From Enterobacter sp. 10-1 (GTDB taxonomy: Bacteria; Pseudomonadota; Gammaproteobacteria; Enterobacterales; Enterobacteriaceae), in assembly GCA_002270295.1 (NCBI GenBank), contig NISF01000001.1, positions 1,054,001 through 1,118,000 of the forward strand: DNA of 64,000 bases. The letters are read 5' to 3'. Numbering within the stretch: the first letter of the stretch is position 1; every line of letters starts with the position of its first letter. Of the stretch, positions 16,655-27,419 are shown piece after piece. The notes under the pieces were generated by a model. It was not told the origin of the DNA, searched no databases, and saw nothing but the letters and a program-made list of their open reading frames with translations. Both the position numbers and the translations under genes were made by a program.

Positions 16655-19600
16655 TTACTCGACGGACCGTGGGCGGGTAGGTTCCGCAGTAGCCTGATGA
16701 GTTGCGCTATGGCCGCCGGCAGAGCCTTTGCCATCGAACGCGAACGACGGACGAACCCAATCGCTGCGACGCGGTGCTTCCGGTTCGTAAGCCGGAGCCG
16801 GGGCGCGGGTCATCGGTGCGGTAGCGTGGCGCTCAGAAACGATAACCGCTGCAGCGACGGGAGCTGGCGCCACCGCGGCGACAGGGGCCGGAGCCGCTGC
16901 TGCCGGCGTTTCGTCAACAACCTGCGGCGCTGCCGCTTCTTCCGCTGCCACCACCGCTGCTGCTGTCGGCGCTTCGTCAACGCCCTGCGCAGCTACGGTT
17001 TCTTCCACTTCAGCCGGTGCGGCTGTCTGGATTGCCGGTGCTTCGTCAACGACGGCGGCTTCAGGCTCGGCGGCAACCTGCTCAACCTCGGCGGCTTCGT
17101 CTGCGGCTGCAGATTCAGCGGCGACGGCTGGCTCAGCTACGTCTTCAGCTTCAACTTCAACTTCAACGGCGGCTTCAGCTACGGTCTCAGCAACGACTTC
17201 CTCAGGCGCCGCCTGCGGTTCGCTGGCAACAACCTGCTGAGCCGGTTCTGGCGCTTCGGCTTCGCTGGCGGCGACGTCGGTCACTACCGGGGCGATGACT
17301 TCAGCTACTGCCGGTTCGCTAACGCTCTGCTCAGCGATAGCGACTGGCGCCGCGGCTTCGGCAACCAAAGCCTGAACCTGCGGCTCTTCCTGCTGCTGGT
17401 CCTGCGGACGGGCAACCGGGTAGCGGATCCAGATTTTACCTGAAGCCATTTCCGGCGATGCGCAGGCTACGGTCAGCGGCATCGGCGATTGGGTCGGATA
17501 ACGCTCGTCGCGGTAACGACGACGACGCTGGCCGCTGACGCGCAGATGACGCGGCGAACGACGAGAGCGACGTGGCATACCGTTAGCATCACGAGATTCG
17601 CCGTTCTCTTCGTGCTCGACGTGAGTCTCAACCACCGCCGGCAGGTCAACTTTCGCCAGTTCAGTACGCGGTGCCGCGACTGCTGGCTGCGCTTTCTCAA
17701 CCACAGCTTCAGCTGCCTCTACGGCGACTTCCGCTACCGCAGATTCGATGCGAACCTTCTGGGCCAGCTGGCGAGGTTTACGACGCGGCATGTTCTGAAC
17801 GCGCTCTTCCTGCTCAGCTTCCGGCAGAACAACTGGCTCATCCTGTGCTTTAACTGCTTCCAGCGGTGCCTGACGCTTATCGTCATTATTACGACGACGG
17901 TTACGTTCACGGCGCGGCGGCTGCTCGTCGCGGGATTTCGCTTTTTCCGCTTCGTCGCCGGTAGCCTGGCGAGGTTCGCGCTGCTCGGCGTTCTGCTGCT
18001 GTTTCTCACGACGGTTACGGCGGTTTTCCTCGCGAGATTCGCGGGACTCACGGCCTTCACCATTATCGGCGCGATTATCGCGGTCAGCACGGTTATCGCG
18101 GTTGTCACGATTTTCCCGGTTATCACGACTATCGCGGCCTTCGCGATTGTCACGACGATCGTTACGATCGCGGCGATTATTAGAACGTGGTTTACGACGT
18201 TCCTGCTGGCGTTCCGGCTTCTCTTCGGCTTTTTTCTCTTCCTGGACTTCAGCCGGTTTGGCTTCTTCCGTACCGGAGAAGAGGTTTTTCAATGCGCCAA
18301 AGAAGCGGGAGAGCAGGCCAGGCTGAGCCGGGGCTGAGGCAGCGGCCGCGGTCGGGGCGCTGGCGGCTACAGCGACGGCTGCAGGCTCTTCATGCGCGGG
18401 CGCCGGCGGAGCATCCGGCATCACGAAGGTTGCCAGAGCCGGCTGTTCCGGACGTTTACGTTCCGCCGGTTCTTCATCAGCCGGCAGAGCCATCTCTTCT
18501 TCATGCAGCTTCGGCAGCAGATAGCTCAGGGTAGAGGTCTCTTCGCCTTTGCGCACGCGCAGCACGGAATAGTGCGGGGTTTCCATCTGGTCGTTTGGCA
18601 CGATGATCACGCGCACGTCGCCCTGACGGGTTTCGATAGCGCTTACCGCCGCACGTTTTTCGTTCAGCAGATAGGAGGCGATTGGCACAGGAACGATCGC
18701 GTGAACTTCCTGGGTGTTCTCTTTCAGCGCTTCTTCTTCAATCAGGCGCAGAATGGAGAGCGACAGGGATTCGTTATCGCGTACGGTGCCGGTGCCGCTA
18801 CAGCGCGGGCAGACGTGATGGCTGGATTCGCCGAGCGACGGGCTCAGGCGCTGACGCGACATTTCCAGCAGGCCAAAGCGAGAAATATGGCTGATCTGGA
18901 TGCGCGCGCGATCCTGACGAACGGCTTCGCGCAGGCGGTTTTCCACCGCACGCTGGTGGCGTACCGGGGTCATATCGATAAAGTCGATAACGATCAGACC
19001 GCCGAGGTCGCGCAGGCGCAGCTGGCGGGCAATTTCGTCGGATGCTTCAAGGTTGGTGTTGAAGGCGGTTTCTTCGATGTCGCCGCCGCGGGTTGCGCGG
19101 GCGGAGTTGATATCGATCGCGGTCAACGCCTCGGTGCTATCGATGACGATAGAGCCGCCGGACGGCAGACGAACTTCACGCTGGAAAGCGGATTCGATCT
19201 GCGACTCGATTTGGTAGTGGCTGAACAGCGGGATTTCACCGGTGTAGAGCTTAATTTTGCTGCTGAAATCCGGGCGACCCAGCGCGGCGATGTGCTGGCG
19301 AGCCAGCTCAAGCACTTTCGGGTTATCGATAAGAATTTCACCGATATCCTGACGCAGGTAGTCGCGGAACGCGCGCACGATAACGTTGCTTTCCTGGTGG
19401 ATCAGGAACGGCGCCGGGCGGCTTTCAGCGGCTTTCTGGATAGCTTCCCAGTGCTTCAGGCGGAAGCTCAGGTCCCACTGCAGCGCTTCGGCAGATTTGC
19501 CGACGCCCGCGGTGCGCACAATCAGCCCCATTCCGTCCGGCAGCTCAAGGCTGGCCAGCGCTTCTTTCAGCTCTGTGCGATCGTCACCCTCGATGCGGCG

Positions 19601-20020
19601 GGAAATACCGCCGGCGCGCGGGTTATTCGGCATCAGTACCAGGTAGCTGCCTGCCAGGCTAATAAAGGTAGTGAGCGCGGCGCCTTTGTTGCCACGTTCT
19701 TCTTTATCAATCTGAACAATAACTTCCTGACCTTCACGCAGCACATCCTTAATGTTAGGACGGCCATGAGCGTTATAGTTGGCTGGGAAGTATTCGCGGG
19801 CAATTTCTTTAAGAGGGAGGAAACCATGACGCTCGGCGCCGTAATCAACAAACGCGGCCTCCAGGCTAGGTTCAATACGGGTGATTTTGCCTTTGTAGAT
19901 GTTCGCTTTTTTCTGTTCGTGCCCGGGGCTTTCGATATCCAGGTCGTACAGGCGCTGCCCATCAACAAGGGCGACGCGCAACTCTTCCTGCTGAGTTGCG
20001 TTGATTAACATTCTTTTCAT
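16655..20020 (-). CDS. rne: Ribonuclease E
   Basis: A 1121-residue RNase E; E. coli has 1061. It is the essential endoribonuclease that starts mRNA decay, processes rRNA and tRNA, and scaffolds the degradosome at the inner membrane. The N-terminal half (about 1-530) is almost identical to E. coli: S1 domain near 39-119, catalytic aspartates corresponding to D303 ([16 protein letters not shown]) and D346 ([10 protein letters not shown]), and the zinc-link motif [10 protein letters not shown]. The amphipathic membrane-anchor region ([15 protein letters not shown]) is near 570. A strongly expanded Arg/Asp/Asn tract covers about 613-668, followed by the enolase-binding-like block [18 protein letters not shown] and a long Ala/Glu/Val-rich linker. 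The C-terminal PNPase-binding end is conserved. The extra length lies in the disordered half. It is preceded by a long leader. Confidence 0.98.
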   Translation of the reverse strand: MKRMLINATQQEELRVALVDGQRLYDLDIESPGHEQKKANIYKGKITRIEPSLEAAFVDYGAERHGFLPLKEIAREYFPANYNAHGRPNIKDVLREGQEVIVQIDKEERGNKGAALTTFISLAGSYLVLMPNNPRAGGISRRIEGDDRTELKEALASLELPDGMGLIVRTAGVGKSAEALQWDLSFRLKHWEAIQKAAESRPAPFLIHQESNVIVRAFRDYLRQDIGEILIDNPKVLELARQHIAALGRPDFSSKIKLYTGEIPLFSHYQIESQIESAFQREVRLPSGGSIVIDSTEALTAIDINSARATRGGDIEETAFNTNLEASDEIARQLRLRDLGGLIVIDFIDMTPVRHQRAVENRLREAVRQDRARIQISHISRFGLLEMSRQRLSPSLGESSHHVCPRCSGTGTVRDNESLSLSILRLIEEEALKENTQEVHAIVPVPIASYLLNEKRAAVSAIETRQGDVRVIIVPNDQMETPHYSVLRVRKGEETSTLSYLLPKLHEEEMALPADEEPAERKRPEQPALATFVMPDAPPAPAHEEPAAVAVAASAPTAAAASAPAQPGLLSRFFGALKNLFSGTEEAKPAEVQEEKKAEEKPERQQERRKPRSNNRRDRNDRRDNREGRDSRDNRENRDNRDNRADRDNRADNGEGRESRESREENRRNRREKQQQNAEQREPRQATGDEAEKAKSRDEQPPRRERNRRRNNDDKRQAPLEAVKAQDEPVVLPEAEQEERVQNMPRRKPRQLAQKVRIESAVAEVAVEAAEAVVEKAQPAVAAPRTELAKVDLPAVVETHVEHEENGESRDANGMPRRSRRSPRHLRVSGQRRRRYRDERYPTQSPMPLTVACASPEMASGKIWIRYPVARPQDQQQEEPQVQALVAEAAAPVAIAEQSVSEPAVAEVIAPVVTDVAASEAEAPEPAQQVVASEPQAAPEEVVAETVAEAAVEVEVEAEDVAEPAVAAESAAADEAAEVEQVAAEPEAAVVDEAPAIQTAAPAEVEETVAAQGVDEAPTAAAVVAAEEAAAPQVVDETPAAAAPAPVAAVAPAPVAAAVIVSERHATAPMTRAPAPAYEPEAPRRSDWVRPSFAFDGKGSAGGHSATHQATAEPTRPRSVE

Positions 20021-20380
20021 CGTAACTTACTCATTATTCTTACATTGACGACTAAGCTGCGGGCAGAGTAACGCCTTGCCGGGGGAAACCGATGGCCTCG
20101 TGTCTGTTTCACGTCGCCAACCTCACGGTTGTCGCGCGCTTAAGAGGCGCAGAGTGTCGGTCGCCTGCATTTCAAACGGAAACACAGCGCAATTGTCAGG
20201 GGAATTGCCTGGGATGTATCACCAGAGAAGATTCCATTTATACACTTCATGCTTCGAGTTGCTTCTGCACTGGCTGCGCTCGTTCATCCCTGTTACCTGG
20301 CGATGCAGGCTTCCGGGGATTCACTCTCTTGCTGCCTTGACGCATCTCGAATAATTTTGCGTATATTCTATCGTTTTTCA
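20021..20380 (-). promoter_or_regulatory. rne 5' leader with autoregulatory RNA element
   Basis: The bases upstream of rne strongly resemble my memory of the E. coli rne leader (Rfam rne5), for example GACAACCGTGAGGTTGGCGA near 20120 and the closing GTAAGAATAATGAGTAAG before the ATG. In E. coli this leader of about 360 bases folds into hairpins that RNase E recognises to cut its own message. The outer boundary here is estimated from E. coli, not seen. Confidence 0.7.
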
Positions 20381-20842
20381 CGTTGCAGGCGTGTTGGCTT
20401 AACCTGCTCATCACAATCATGCGATTATAATGAGCTCCCGGGGATACCCGGAGTCGACGCCTTCCTGCGACGTGAAATCCATAGAGCCTGTACCGGTAAG
20501 GACTGCAACCCGCAGCCCGCTAACTGTCTGAAAGATCAATACGTCTTACGCCATTGCTGCGTTGATGATCGGTCAGACAAAATTGGTCATTCCGCTAATC
20601 TCTTGTTCTAACAAGATTCAACACGGAAAACGGCATCATTATTCCATTGCTAAGCTTGTTATAGCAAGTTGACTTTTACCTTTTATCACCCGGTTACTCA
20701 CAGTTTTATCACCTGCGTATACAGATTGTTCTAATAACAAACAAAACGACGATGATGCACACGATGAAAACCGGATAATGATAAATATAAGCATATAAAA
20801 ATGAGTGGCGCTAATGCGTCGGGCTATTTAGAATCGCGCACC
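20381..20842. other. Divergent promoter region of rne and rluC
   Basis: About 460 bases with no supported gene, between the rne leader and rluC. It is AT-rich near rluC. Several -10-like hexamers are present (for example TATAAT at 20426-20431) but I could not assign promoters with confidence. Short frames here lack family resemblance. Confidence 0.5.
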
Positions 20843-21796
20843 ATGAAAACTGAGACCCCAACCGTGAAAATGGTTGCCATTACCGCTGATGAAGCGGGGC
20901 AACGCATCGATAACTTTTTGCGTACGCAGCTTAAGGGCGTACCGAAGAGCATGATTTATCGCATCCTGCGTAAAGGCGAGGTGCGGGTGAACAAAAAACG
21001 CGTCAAGCCTGAGTACAAGCTGGAAGCGGGCGACGAGATCCGTATTCCGCCGGTACGCGTTGCCGAGCGTGAGGAAGACGCGGTCTCCCCGCATCTGCAA
21101 AAAGTAGCGGCTCTGGCTGAGGTGATTCTGTATGAAGACGATCATATCCTGGTGCTCAATAAGCCTTCCGGCACCGCGGTTCACGGCGGCAGCGGCCTGA
21201 GCTTTGGCGTGATTGAAGGCCTGCGCGCGCTGCGGCCGGAAGCGCGCTTCCTTGAGCTGGTGCACCGTCTTGACCGCGATACCTCCGGCGTGCTGCTGGT
21301 GGCGAAGAAGCGTTCCGCGCTGCGTTCGCTGCATGAGCAGCTGCGTGAAAAGGGGATGCAAAAGGATTATCTGGCGCTGGTGCGCGGGCAGTGGCAGTCG
21401 CATACCAAAGTGGTACAGGCGCCGCTGCTGAAAAACATCCTGCAAAGCGGCGAGCGTATCGTGCGCGTCAATCAGGAAGGCAAGCCGTCGGAAACCCGCT
21501 TTAAGGTAGAAGAGCGCTTTACCGACGCCACTCTGGTGCGCTGCAGCCCGGTGACCGGTAGAACCCACCAGATTCGCGTGCACACGCAGTATGCCGGACA
21601 CCCGATCGCATTTGACGATCGTTACGGCGATCGGGAATTTGATAAGCAGCTCACAGGCACCGGCCTCAATCGCCTGTTCCTGCACGCCGCGGCGCTGAAA
21701 TTTACCCACCCGGGGACGGGGGAGGTGATGCGCGTTGAAGCGCCGCTGGATAGCCAGCTCAAACGCTGCCTGCAGGTGCTACGCGACAAGAAGTAA
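20843..21796 (+). CDS. rluC: 23S rRNA pseudouridine synthase C
   Basis: A 317-residue RluA-family pseudouridine synthase (E. coli RluC 319) that modifies U955, U2504 and U2580 of 23S rRNA. It has an N-terminal S4 RNA-binding domain (about 20-80) and a catalytic domain with D144 in HRLDRDTSG, the nucleophile. The conserved RTHQIRVHTQYAGHPI block is also present. I chose the ATG at 20843 (MKTETPTVKM) by homology; the open frame begins 14 codons earlier without conservation. It is divergent from rne. Confidence 0.97.
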   Translation: MKTETPTVKMVAITADEAGQRIDNFLRTQLKGVPKSMIYRILRKGEVRVNKKRVKPEYKLEAGDEIRIPPVRVAEREEDAVSPHLQKVAALAEVILYEDDHILVLNKPSGTAVHGGSGLSFGVIEGLRALRPEARFLELVHRLDRDTSGVLLVAKKRSALRSLHEQLREKGMQKDYLALVRGQWQSHTKVVQAPLLKNILQSGERIVRVNQEGKPSETRFKVEERFTDATLVRCSPVTGRTHQIRVHTQYAGHPIAFDDRYGDREFDKQLTGTGLNRLFLHAAALKFTHPGTGEVMRVEAPLDSQLKRCLQVLRDKK

Positions 21797-21868
21797 CGGG
21801 ACTCCGCCGCTTTCACCGCGCGGGCCGATGAGCCTGCGGCGGTGACTTTCAGGATACGGAACCGCGCA

Positions 21869-22453
21869 TCAGGCTAGCAGCGGGTTATAGCCTTCTCTGC
21901 GCAGCATCTGACAAAGCGCAATCAGCGGCAGGCCAACCAGGGTGTTGGGGTCCCGGCCTTCTAAGCGCTCGAAAAGCGTGATCCCCAGCCCTTCGCTTTT
22001 AAAGCTCCCGGCGCAGTGCAGCGGGTTCTCTTTGCGCACGTAGGTCTCTATCTCCCGGTCGCTTAAATGGCGAAAATGAACGTCAAAGGGCTCACATTCG
22101 GTTTGCAGATGGCCGTTCGCCGAATTATAGAGCGCCAGCCCGGTGTAAAAGGTCACGATGGTGCCGCTGGCTTTTCTTAGCTGCCGGCGGGCGTTCTCTT
22201 CGCTATGCGGTTTACCGGTTATTTCGCCATCAAGGACGCAAACCTGATCGGAGCCTATAATTAAATGCTGCGGGTAGCGGGCGGCGAGAATTTGCGCCTT
22301 AGCCTGCGCCAGACGCACGACCAGCTGGCGAGCGGACTCTCCGGGGTGCGGCGTTTCATCGACTTCAGGCGCCGCGCATTCAAACGGTACCGCCAGTTTT
22401 TCCAGCAGCATCCGCCGCCAGGGTGAGGTCGACGCCAGGATAAGCTCAGACAT
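21869..22453 (-). CDS. yceF: 7-methyl-GTP pyrophosphatase (Maf family)
   Basis: A 194-residue Maf-like nucleotide pyrophosphatase, equal in length to E. coli YceF (MafB), which hydrolyses m7GTP and related modified nucleotides to monophosphates. The N-terminal [26 protein letters not shown] and [18 protein letters not shown] blocks are the Maf signatures; GSDQ holds the catalytic aspartate. It converges with rluC across 72 bases and is divergent from yceD. Confidence 0.95.
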   Translation of the reverse strand: MSELILASTSPWRRMLLEKLAVPFECAAPEVDETPHPGESARQLVVRLAQAKAQILAARYPQHLIIGSDQVCVLDGEITGKPHSEENARRQLRKASGTIVTFYTGLALYNSANGHLQTECEPFDVHFRHLSDREIETYVRKENPLHCAGSFKSEGLGITLFERLEGRDPNTLVGLPLIALCQMLRREGYNPLLA

Positions 22454-22528
22454 ATTTTTTCATCCACATATAGCGCTTCGAAGAGCATCATTTTAAACTA
22501 TGGGCCGCAATGTGTGCGAATAAATGGC

Positions 22529-22553
22529 AAAAGGCAACCTGAGGCTGCCTTTT
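22529..22553. terminator. Hairpin with A/T flanks between yceF and yceD
   Basis: AAAAGGCA (22529-22536) pairs with TGCCTTTT (22546-22553), nine-base loop; T-rich sequence follows on the plus strand. It lies between two divergent genes, just before the yceD -35 box, so it would insulate yceD from upstream plus-strand transcription rather than end a known gene. Confidence 0.55.
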
Positions 22554-22556
22554 TCT

Positions 22557-22585
22557 TTGACTCTATGACATTACAAAGTTAATAT
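22557..22585 (+). promoter_or_regulatory. Strong sigma-70 promoter of the yceD-rpmF-plsX-fab cluster
   Basis: TTGACT (22557-22562), a 17-base spacer and TAATAT (22580-22585). The expected start near 22592 is only about three bases before the yceD ATG at 22595. Confidence 0.75.
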
Positions 22586-22594
22586 GCGCGCCCT

Positions 22595-23116
22595 ATGCAA
22601 AAAGTAAAATTACCCCTGACTCTTGACCCGGTTCGCACGGCTCAAAAACGCCTTGATTACCAGGGCATTTATGCTCGCGATCAGGTAGCACGTGTGGCCG
22701 ATTCTGTAGTCAGCGTGGACACCGATGTGGAATGCAGCATGTCGTTCGCTATTGATAACCAGCGTCTTGCCGTTATAACCGGCGATGCGAAGGTTTCAGT
22801 AACCCTCGAATGTCAGCGTTGCGGGAAACCGTTCCCCCGTCATGTCTACACAACGTATTGTTTCAGCCCGGTCAGAAATGACGAACAGGCCGAAGCACTG
22901 CCGGAAGCGTATGAGCCGATTGAGGTTAACGAATTCGGTGAAATCGATCTGCAAGCGCTGGTTGAGGATGAAATTATTCTCTCCTTGCCTGTAGTTCCGG
23001 TGCATGATTCTGAACACTGTGAAGTGTCCGACGCGGACATGGTTTTTGGTGAACTGCCTGCAGAGGCACAGAAGCCAAACCCATTTGCCGTATTAGCCAG
23101 CTTAAAGCATAAGTAA
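22595..23116 (+). CDS. yceD: YceD, DUF177 23S rRNA accumulation protein
   Basis: A 173-residue DUF177 protein orthologous to E. coli YceD. The family is needed for proper 23S rRNA accumulation in bacteria and plants and is almost always followed by rpmF. The start [20 protein letters not shown] is conserved. A CxxC pair (CQRCGKPF, near residue 71) suggests possible metal binding. No Shine-Dalgarno is apparent before the ATG, and the predicted transcription start is about three bases upstream, so the message may be almost leaderless. rpmF follows after 16 bases. Confidence 0.94.
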   Translation: MQKVKLPLTLDPVRTAQKRLDYQGIYARDQVARVADSVVSVDTDVECSMSFAIDNQRLAVITGDAKVSVTLECQRCGKPFPRHVYTTYCFSPVRNDEQAEALPEAYEPIEVNEFGEIDLQALVEDEIILSLPVVPVHDSEHCEVSDADMVFGELPAEAQKPNPFAVLASLKHK

Positions 23117-23120
23117 TTGA

Positions 23121-23306
<186 letters not shown>

Positions 23307-23456
23307 TCACGCGATACTCTATGAATTTCGTGTTGCAGGAAGGCCGCGCAGTTAACGGTTCTGCAGCGTGAAGGACACCGAGTATAAGCGTGGTGAAGCT
23401 TAGTGAGGATTTCCCCAGGTAACTGGGGAATAACCGAACCGGGCAGCGACGATACC

Positions 23457-24554
23457 TTGACACGTCTAACCCTGGCGTTAGATGTCATGGGGGGCGATTT
23501 TGGTCCTTCCGTGACGGTGCCTGCAGCACTGCAGGCACTGATCTCTAATTCGCAACTCACACTTCTTTTAGTCGGCGACCCCGACGCCATCACGCCATTA
23601 CTTGCCAAAGCTGATTTCGAACAACGTTCGCGTCTGCAGGTTATTCCTGCGCAGTCAGTTATTGCCAGTGATGCGCGACCCGCGCAGGCGATTCGCAGCA
23701 GCCGCGGAAGCTCAATGCGCGTGGCGCTCGAGCTGGTGAAAGAGGGGCGGGCACAGGCCTGCGTCAGCGCGGGCAATACCGGCGCGCTGATGGGACTGGC
23801 GAAATTATTGCTCAAGCCCATTGAGGGGATTGAGCGCCCGGCGCTGGTGACGATACTGCCGCACCAGCAGAAGGGTAAAACGGTGGTGCTGGATCTTGGC
23901 GCCAACGTCGACTGCGACAGCACAATGCTGGTGCAGTTTGCGGTGATGGGGGCGGTACTGGCGGAAGAAGTGGTCGGTATTGAAAATCCCCGCGTCGCGC
24001 TGCTGAATATTGGCGAAGAAGAAATGAAGGGCCTCAGCAGCATTCGCGACGCCGCAGCGGTTTTGAAAACGCTGCCGTCTCTCAACTATATAGGCTATCT
24101 TGAAGCCAATGAACTGTTGACGGGTAAAACCGACGTTCTGGTTTGTGATGGATTCACGGGCAACGTCACACTAAAAACAATGGAAGGTGTTGTCAGAATG
24201 TTTCTTTCGCTGCTGAAATCGCAGGGAGAGGGCAAAAAACGGTCGTGGTGGCTGCTGTTATTGAAACGTTGGTTACAAAAAAGCCTCGCAAGGCGATTCA
24301 GTCACCTCAACCCCGACCAGTATAATGGCGCCTGTCTGTTAGGATTGCGCGGTTCCGTGATTAAGAGTCATGGTGCTGCCAATCAGCGCGCCTTTAGCGT
24401 TGCAATAGAGCAGGCAGTGCAGGCGGTGCAGCGGCAGATACCTCAACGGATCGCCGCTCGCCTGGAATCTTTATACCCAGCAGGCTTCGAACTGCCGGGG
24501 GGCGGCAAAAACGGGAACTCCCGACAGCAAAGCGGGACGAACGAGCAGGACTGA
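23457..24554 (+). CDS. plsX: Acyl-ACP:phosphate acyltransferase PlsX
   Basis: A 365-residue PlsX (E. coli 356), peripheral membrane enzyme making acyl-phosphate from acyl-ACP for phospholipid synthesis. The family N-terminus is [20 protein letters not shown]; conserved blocks [20 protein letters not shown] and [16 protein letters not shown] are present. There is no ATG at the conserved start. A TTG at 23457 fits the E. coli start and I chose it; an ATG-initiated frame at 23403 would add 18 unconserved residues. The C-terminal tail after [10 protein letters not shown] is slightly longer than in E. coli. Confidence 0.93.
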   Translation: MTRLTLALDVMGGDFGPSVTVPAALQALISNSQLTLLLVGDPDAITPLLAKADFEQRSRLQVIPAQSVIASDARPAQAIRSSRGSSMRVALELVKEGRAQACVSAGNTGALMGLAKLLLKPIEGIERPALVTILPHQQKGKTVVLDLGANVDCDSTMLVQFAVMGAVLAEEVVGIENPRVALLNIGEEEMKGLSSIRDAAAVLKTLPSLNYIGYLEANELLTGKTDVLVCDGFTGNVTLKTMEGVVRMFLSLLKSQGEGKKRSWWLLLLKRWLQKSLARRFSHLNPDQYNGACLLGLRGSVIKSHGAANQRAFSVAIEQAVQAVQRQIPQRIAARLESLYPAGFELPGGGKNGNSRQQSGTNEQD

Positions 24555-24608
24555 CGCCCCAGCGGTTTGAACAAGGCGGGTATGTTACCCAAGAGTGACT
24601 GAGCGTAC

Positions 24609-25562
24609 ATGTATACGAAGATTATTGGTACCGGCAGCTATCTGCCCGAGCAAGTGCGTACTAACGCCGACCTGGAAAAAATGGTAGATACGTCTGACGA
24701 GTGGATTGTCACCCGTACGGGTATCCGTGAACGTCGTATTGCCGCACCGAATGAAACCGTTGCTACGCTGGGTTTTGAAGCTGCAAAAAATGCGTTGGAT
24801 ATGGCGGGCGTTAAGCCGGAGCAAATTGGTCTGATTATTGTTGCGACCACCTCTGGCACCCACGCATTCCCAAGCTCGGCCTGTCAAATTCAGTCTATGC
24901 TGGGAATTAACGGCTGCCCGGCGTTTGACGTTGCTGCGGCCTGTGCCGGCTTCACCTACGCCCTGAGCATCGCCGACCAGTATGTCAAAAACGGCGCGGT
25001 AGACTACGCGCTGGTTATTGGCGCTGACGTTCTGGCGCGCACCTGCGATCCTGCCGATCGCGGGACGATCATTATTTTTGGCGATGGCGCTGGCGCCGTT
25101 GTGCTGGGGGCATCCGCCGAGCCGGGCATCATCTCGACCCATCTGCATGCCGACGGCCGCTACGGCGAGCTGTTAACGCTGCCGAACGCCGATCGCGTGG
25201 AACCGGAAAATCCGATCTATCTGACGATGGCGGGTAATGAAGTCTTTAAAGTGGCCGTGACCGAGCTGGCGCACATTGTTGATGAGACGTTAGCGGCGAA
25301 CAATCTGGAGCGTACCGCCCTGGATTGGCTGGTACCGCATCAGGCTAACCTGCGTATTATCAGCGCGACGGCGAGAAAGCTCGGAATGTCGATGGATAAC
25401 GTGGTGGTGACGCTCGATCGTCATGGCAATACCTCCGCCGCCTCCGTCCCTTGTGCGCTGGATGAAGCGGTGCGCGATGGCCGCATTCAGCGTGGTCAGC
25501 TGATTCTGCTGGAAGCCTTTGGTGGCGGTTTCACCTGGGGTTCCGCGCTGGTTCGTTTTTAG
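24609..25562 (+). CDS. fabH: Beta-ketoacyl-ACP synthase III
   Basis: A 317-residue FabH, equal in length to E. coli. It starts fatty acid synthesis by condensing acetyl-CoA with malonyl-ACP. The active-site cysteine is C112 in [12 protein letters not shown]; the histidine ([11 protein letters not shown]) and asparagine ([10 protein letters not shown]) of the triad are visible. It is followed by fabD after 15 bases. Confidence 0.98.
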   Translation: MYTKIIGTGSYLPEQVRTNADLEKMVDTSDEWIVTRTGIRERRIAAPNETVATLGFEAAKNALDMAGVKPEQIGLIIVATTSGTHAFPSSACQIQSMLGINGCPAFDVAAACAGFTYALSIADQYVKNGAVDYALVIGADVLARTCDPADRGTIIIFGDGAGAVVLGASAEPGIISTHLHADGRYGELLTLPNADRVEPENPIYLTMAGNEVFKVAVTELAHIVDETLAANNLERTALDWLVPHQANLRIISATARKLGMSMDNVVVTLDRHGNTSAASVPCALDEAVRDGRIQRGQLILLEAFGGGFTWGSALVRF

Positions 25563-25577
25563 TATAAGGATTTAGAG

Positions 25578-26507
25578 ATGACGCAATTTGCTTTTGTGTT
25601 CCCGGGACAGGGCTCGCAGGCGGTAGGAATGTTGTCAGATATGGCGGCAGCTTATTCCGTTATTGAAGAGACTTTCCGTGAAGCCTCCGCGGCGTTGGGC
25701 TACGATCTGTGGGCGCTTGCTCAACAGGGCCCGGCAGAAGAACTGAATAAAACCTGGCAGACCCAGCCCGCGCTGCTGACCGCCTCCGTGGCGCTGTACC
25801 GCGCGTGGCAACAGCAGGGCGGCAAAGCGCCGGCTCTGCTGGCAGGCCATAGCCTGGGCGAATACTCCGCGCTGGTTTGCAGCGGCGTGATTGATTTCAC
25901 CGACGCCGTGCGTCTGGTTGAGATGCGTGGCAAATTTATGCAGGAAGCCGTACCGGAAGGTACCGGCGCCATGTCGGCCATCATTGGCCTTGACGATGCG
26001 TCAATTGCCAAAGCCTGCGAAGAGTCTGCCGAAGGCCAGGTGGTTTCACCGGTCAACTTCAACTCCCCGGGTCAGGTGGTGATCGCTGGCAACAAGGAAG
26101 CCGTAGAGCGCGCAGGCGCCGCCTGTAAAGCCGCCGGCGCCAAACGCGCGCTGCCGCTGCCGGTTAGCGTGCCGTCCCACTGTGCGCTGATGAAGCCTGC
26201 GGCGGAAAAACTGGCGGTTGAACTGCAAAAAATCACCTTTAACACGCCGGCTATTCCGGTTGTGAACAACGTTGATGTGAAGTGCGAAACCGCGCCTGAC
26301 GCCATTCGCGACGCGCTGATCCGCCAGCTGTACAGCCCGGTTCAGTGGACCAAAAGCGTCGAGTTTATGGCAGCTCAGGGCGTAGAACATCTGTATGAAG
26401 TGGGCCCGGGTAAAGTCCTCACCGGTCTGACTAAACGTATTGTTGACACCCTGACCGCTTCCGCGCTTAACGAGCCCGCAGCGCTGTCTGCGGCGCTTGA
26501 GCAATAA
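25578..26507 (+). CDS. fabD: Malonyl-CoA:ACP transacylase
   Basis: A 309-residue FabD that loads malonyl groups from CoA onto ACP. The nucleophile S92 is in the GHSLGE motif, and the early FVFPGQGSQ glycine-rich loop forms the oxyanion site. The catalytic histidine lies in SVPSHCALMKPAA. AAGGA upstream is a good ribosome binding site. It is cotranscribed with fabH and fabG (12-base gap). Confidence 0.98.
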   Translation: MTQFAFVFPGQGSQAVGMLSDMAAAYSVIEETFREASAALGYDLWALAQQGPAEELNKTWQTQPALLTASVALYRAWQQQGGKAPALLAGHSLGEYSALVCSGVIDFTDAVRLVEMRGKFMQEAVPEGTGAMSAIIGLDDASIAKACEESAEGQVVSPVNFNSPGQVVIAGNKEAVERAGAACKAAGAKRALPLPVSVPSHCALMKPAAEKLAVELQKITFNTPAIPVVNNVDVKCETAPDAIRDALIRQLYSPVQWTKSVEFMAAQGVEHLYEVGPGKVLTGLTKRIVDTLTASALNEPAALSAALEQ

Positions 26508-26519
26508 AAGAGGAATATC

Positions 26520-27254
26520 ATGAGTTTTGAAGGAAAAATCGCGCTGGTTACCGGTGCAAGTCGCGGGATCGGCCGTGCAATCGCTGAAACGCTCGTTGCC
26601 CGTGGCGCAAAGGTTATCGGTACTGCCACCAGCGAGAGCGGTGCGCAGGCGATCAGCGACTATTTAGGTGCTAACGGTAAAGGTCTGCTGCTGAATGTGA
26701 CCGACCCGGCATCTATCGAATCTGTCCTGGGAAATATTCGCGCAGAGTTTGGTGAAGTTGATATCCTGGTTAATAATGCCGGTATTACTCGTGATAACCT
26801 GTTAATGCGAATGAAAGATGACGAGTGGAACGATATTATCGAAACCAACCTGTCATCAGTTTTCCGTCTGTCAAAAGCAGTAATGCGCGCTATGATGAAA
26901 AAGCGTCACGGCCGCATTATTACTATCGGTTCTGTGGTCGGTACCATGGGAAATGCTGGTCAGGCTAACTACGCTGCGGCGAAAGCGGGTCTGATTGGTT
27001 TTAGTAAGTCGCTGGCACGTGAAGTCGCGTCCCGCGGTATTACCGTAAACGTTGTTGCTCCGGGCTTTATTGAAACGGACATGACGCGTGCGCTGTCTGA
27101 CGATCAGCGTGCGGGTATTCTGGCGCAAGTTCCGGCGGGTCGCCTCGGCGATGCAAAAGAAATCGCCAGTGCGGTTGCGTTCTTAGCTTCTGACGAAGCA
27201 GGTTACATCTCTGGTGAAACCCTGCACGTCAACGGCGGAATGTACATGGTCTGA
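26520..27254 (+). CDS. fabG: 3-oxoacyl-ACP reductase
   Basis: A 244-residue short-chain dehydrogenase that reduces beta-ketoacyl-ACP with NADPH in each elongation cycle. The cofactor motif TGASRGIG is at residues 11-18; the catalytic S138, Y151 and K155 are in place (GSVVGTMGNAGQANYAAAK). AGAGGA precedes the ATG. A 210-base region with palindromes separates it from acpP. Confidence 0.98.
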   Translation: MSFEGKIALVTGASRGIGRAIAETLVARGAKVIGTATSESGAQAISDYLGANGKGLLLNVTDPASIESVLGNIRAEFGEVDILVNNAGITRDNLLMRMKDDEWNDIIETNLSSVFRLSKAVMRAMMKKRHGRIITIGSVVGTMGNAGQANYAAAKAGLIGFSKSLAREVASRGITVNVVAPGFIETDMTRALSDDQRAGILAQVPAGRLGDAKEIASAVAFLASDEAGYISGETLHVNGGMYMV

Positions 27255-27391
27255 CCGAGTTTTGCGCAAAACGTTCAGGAACCGCGCAGTCTGTGCGATT
27301 CCGCGTACGGTTTTGTGCAAAATGATTTGCGTTATGAGGGCAAACAGCCGCAAAATAGCGTAAAATCGTGGTAAGACCTGCCGGGATTTAG
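27255..27391. repeat. Paired palindromes downstream of fabG
   Basis: GTTTTGCGCAAAAC (27259-27272, a perfect 14-base palindrome) recurs as GTTTTGTGCAAAAT at 27310-27323. Between them a hairpin forms around 27277-27303 (GGAA...TTCC outer arms, CGCGCA/TGTGCG inner arms). Significance unknown; see findings. Confidence 0.6.
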
Positions 27392-27419
27392 TTGCAAATT
27401 TTTCAACATTTTATACACT
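27392..27419 (+). promoter_or_regulatory. acpP promoter
   Basis: TTGCAA (27392-27397), 16-base spacer, TACACT (27414-27419). The surrounding sequence agrees with my recollection of the E. coli acpP promoter. The leader carries a small GNRA-type hairpin, TCGC-GAAA-GCGA at 27430-27441. Confidence 0.75.

Noticed and set aside
18015..18182. Possible CRISPR-like array
   Set aside because: The short repeats are in-frame Arg/Asp/Asn codons of rne, irregular in length and without unique spacers.
18392..20008. Long plus-strand frame of 538 codons opposite rne
   Set aside because: It mirrors the conserved catalytic part of RNase E; such antisense frames arise from the GC-rich codon pattern. No family resemblance or ribosome binding site.
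20076..20611. Short frames in the rne leader region
   Set aside because: They cross the conserved rne leader RNA; conservation there is of RNA structure, not protein.
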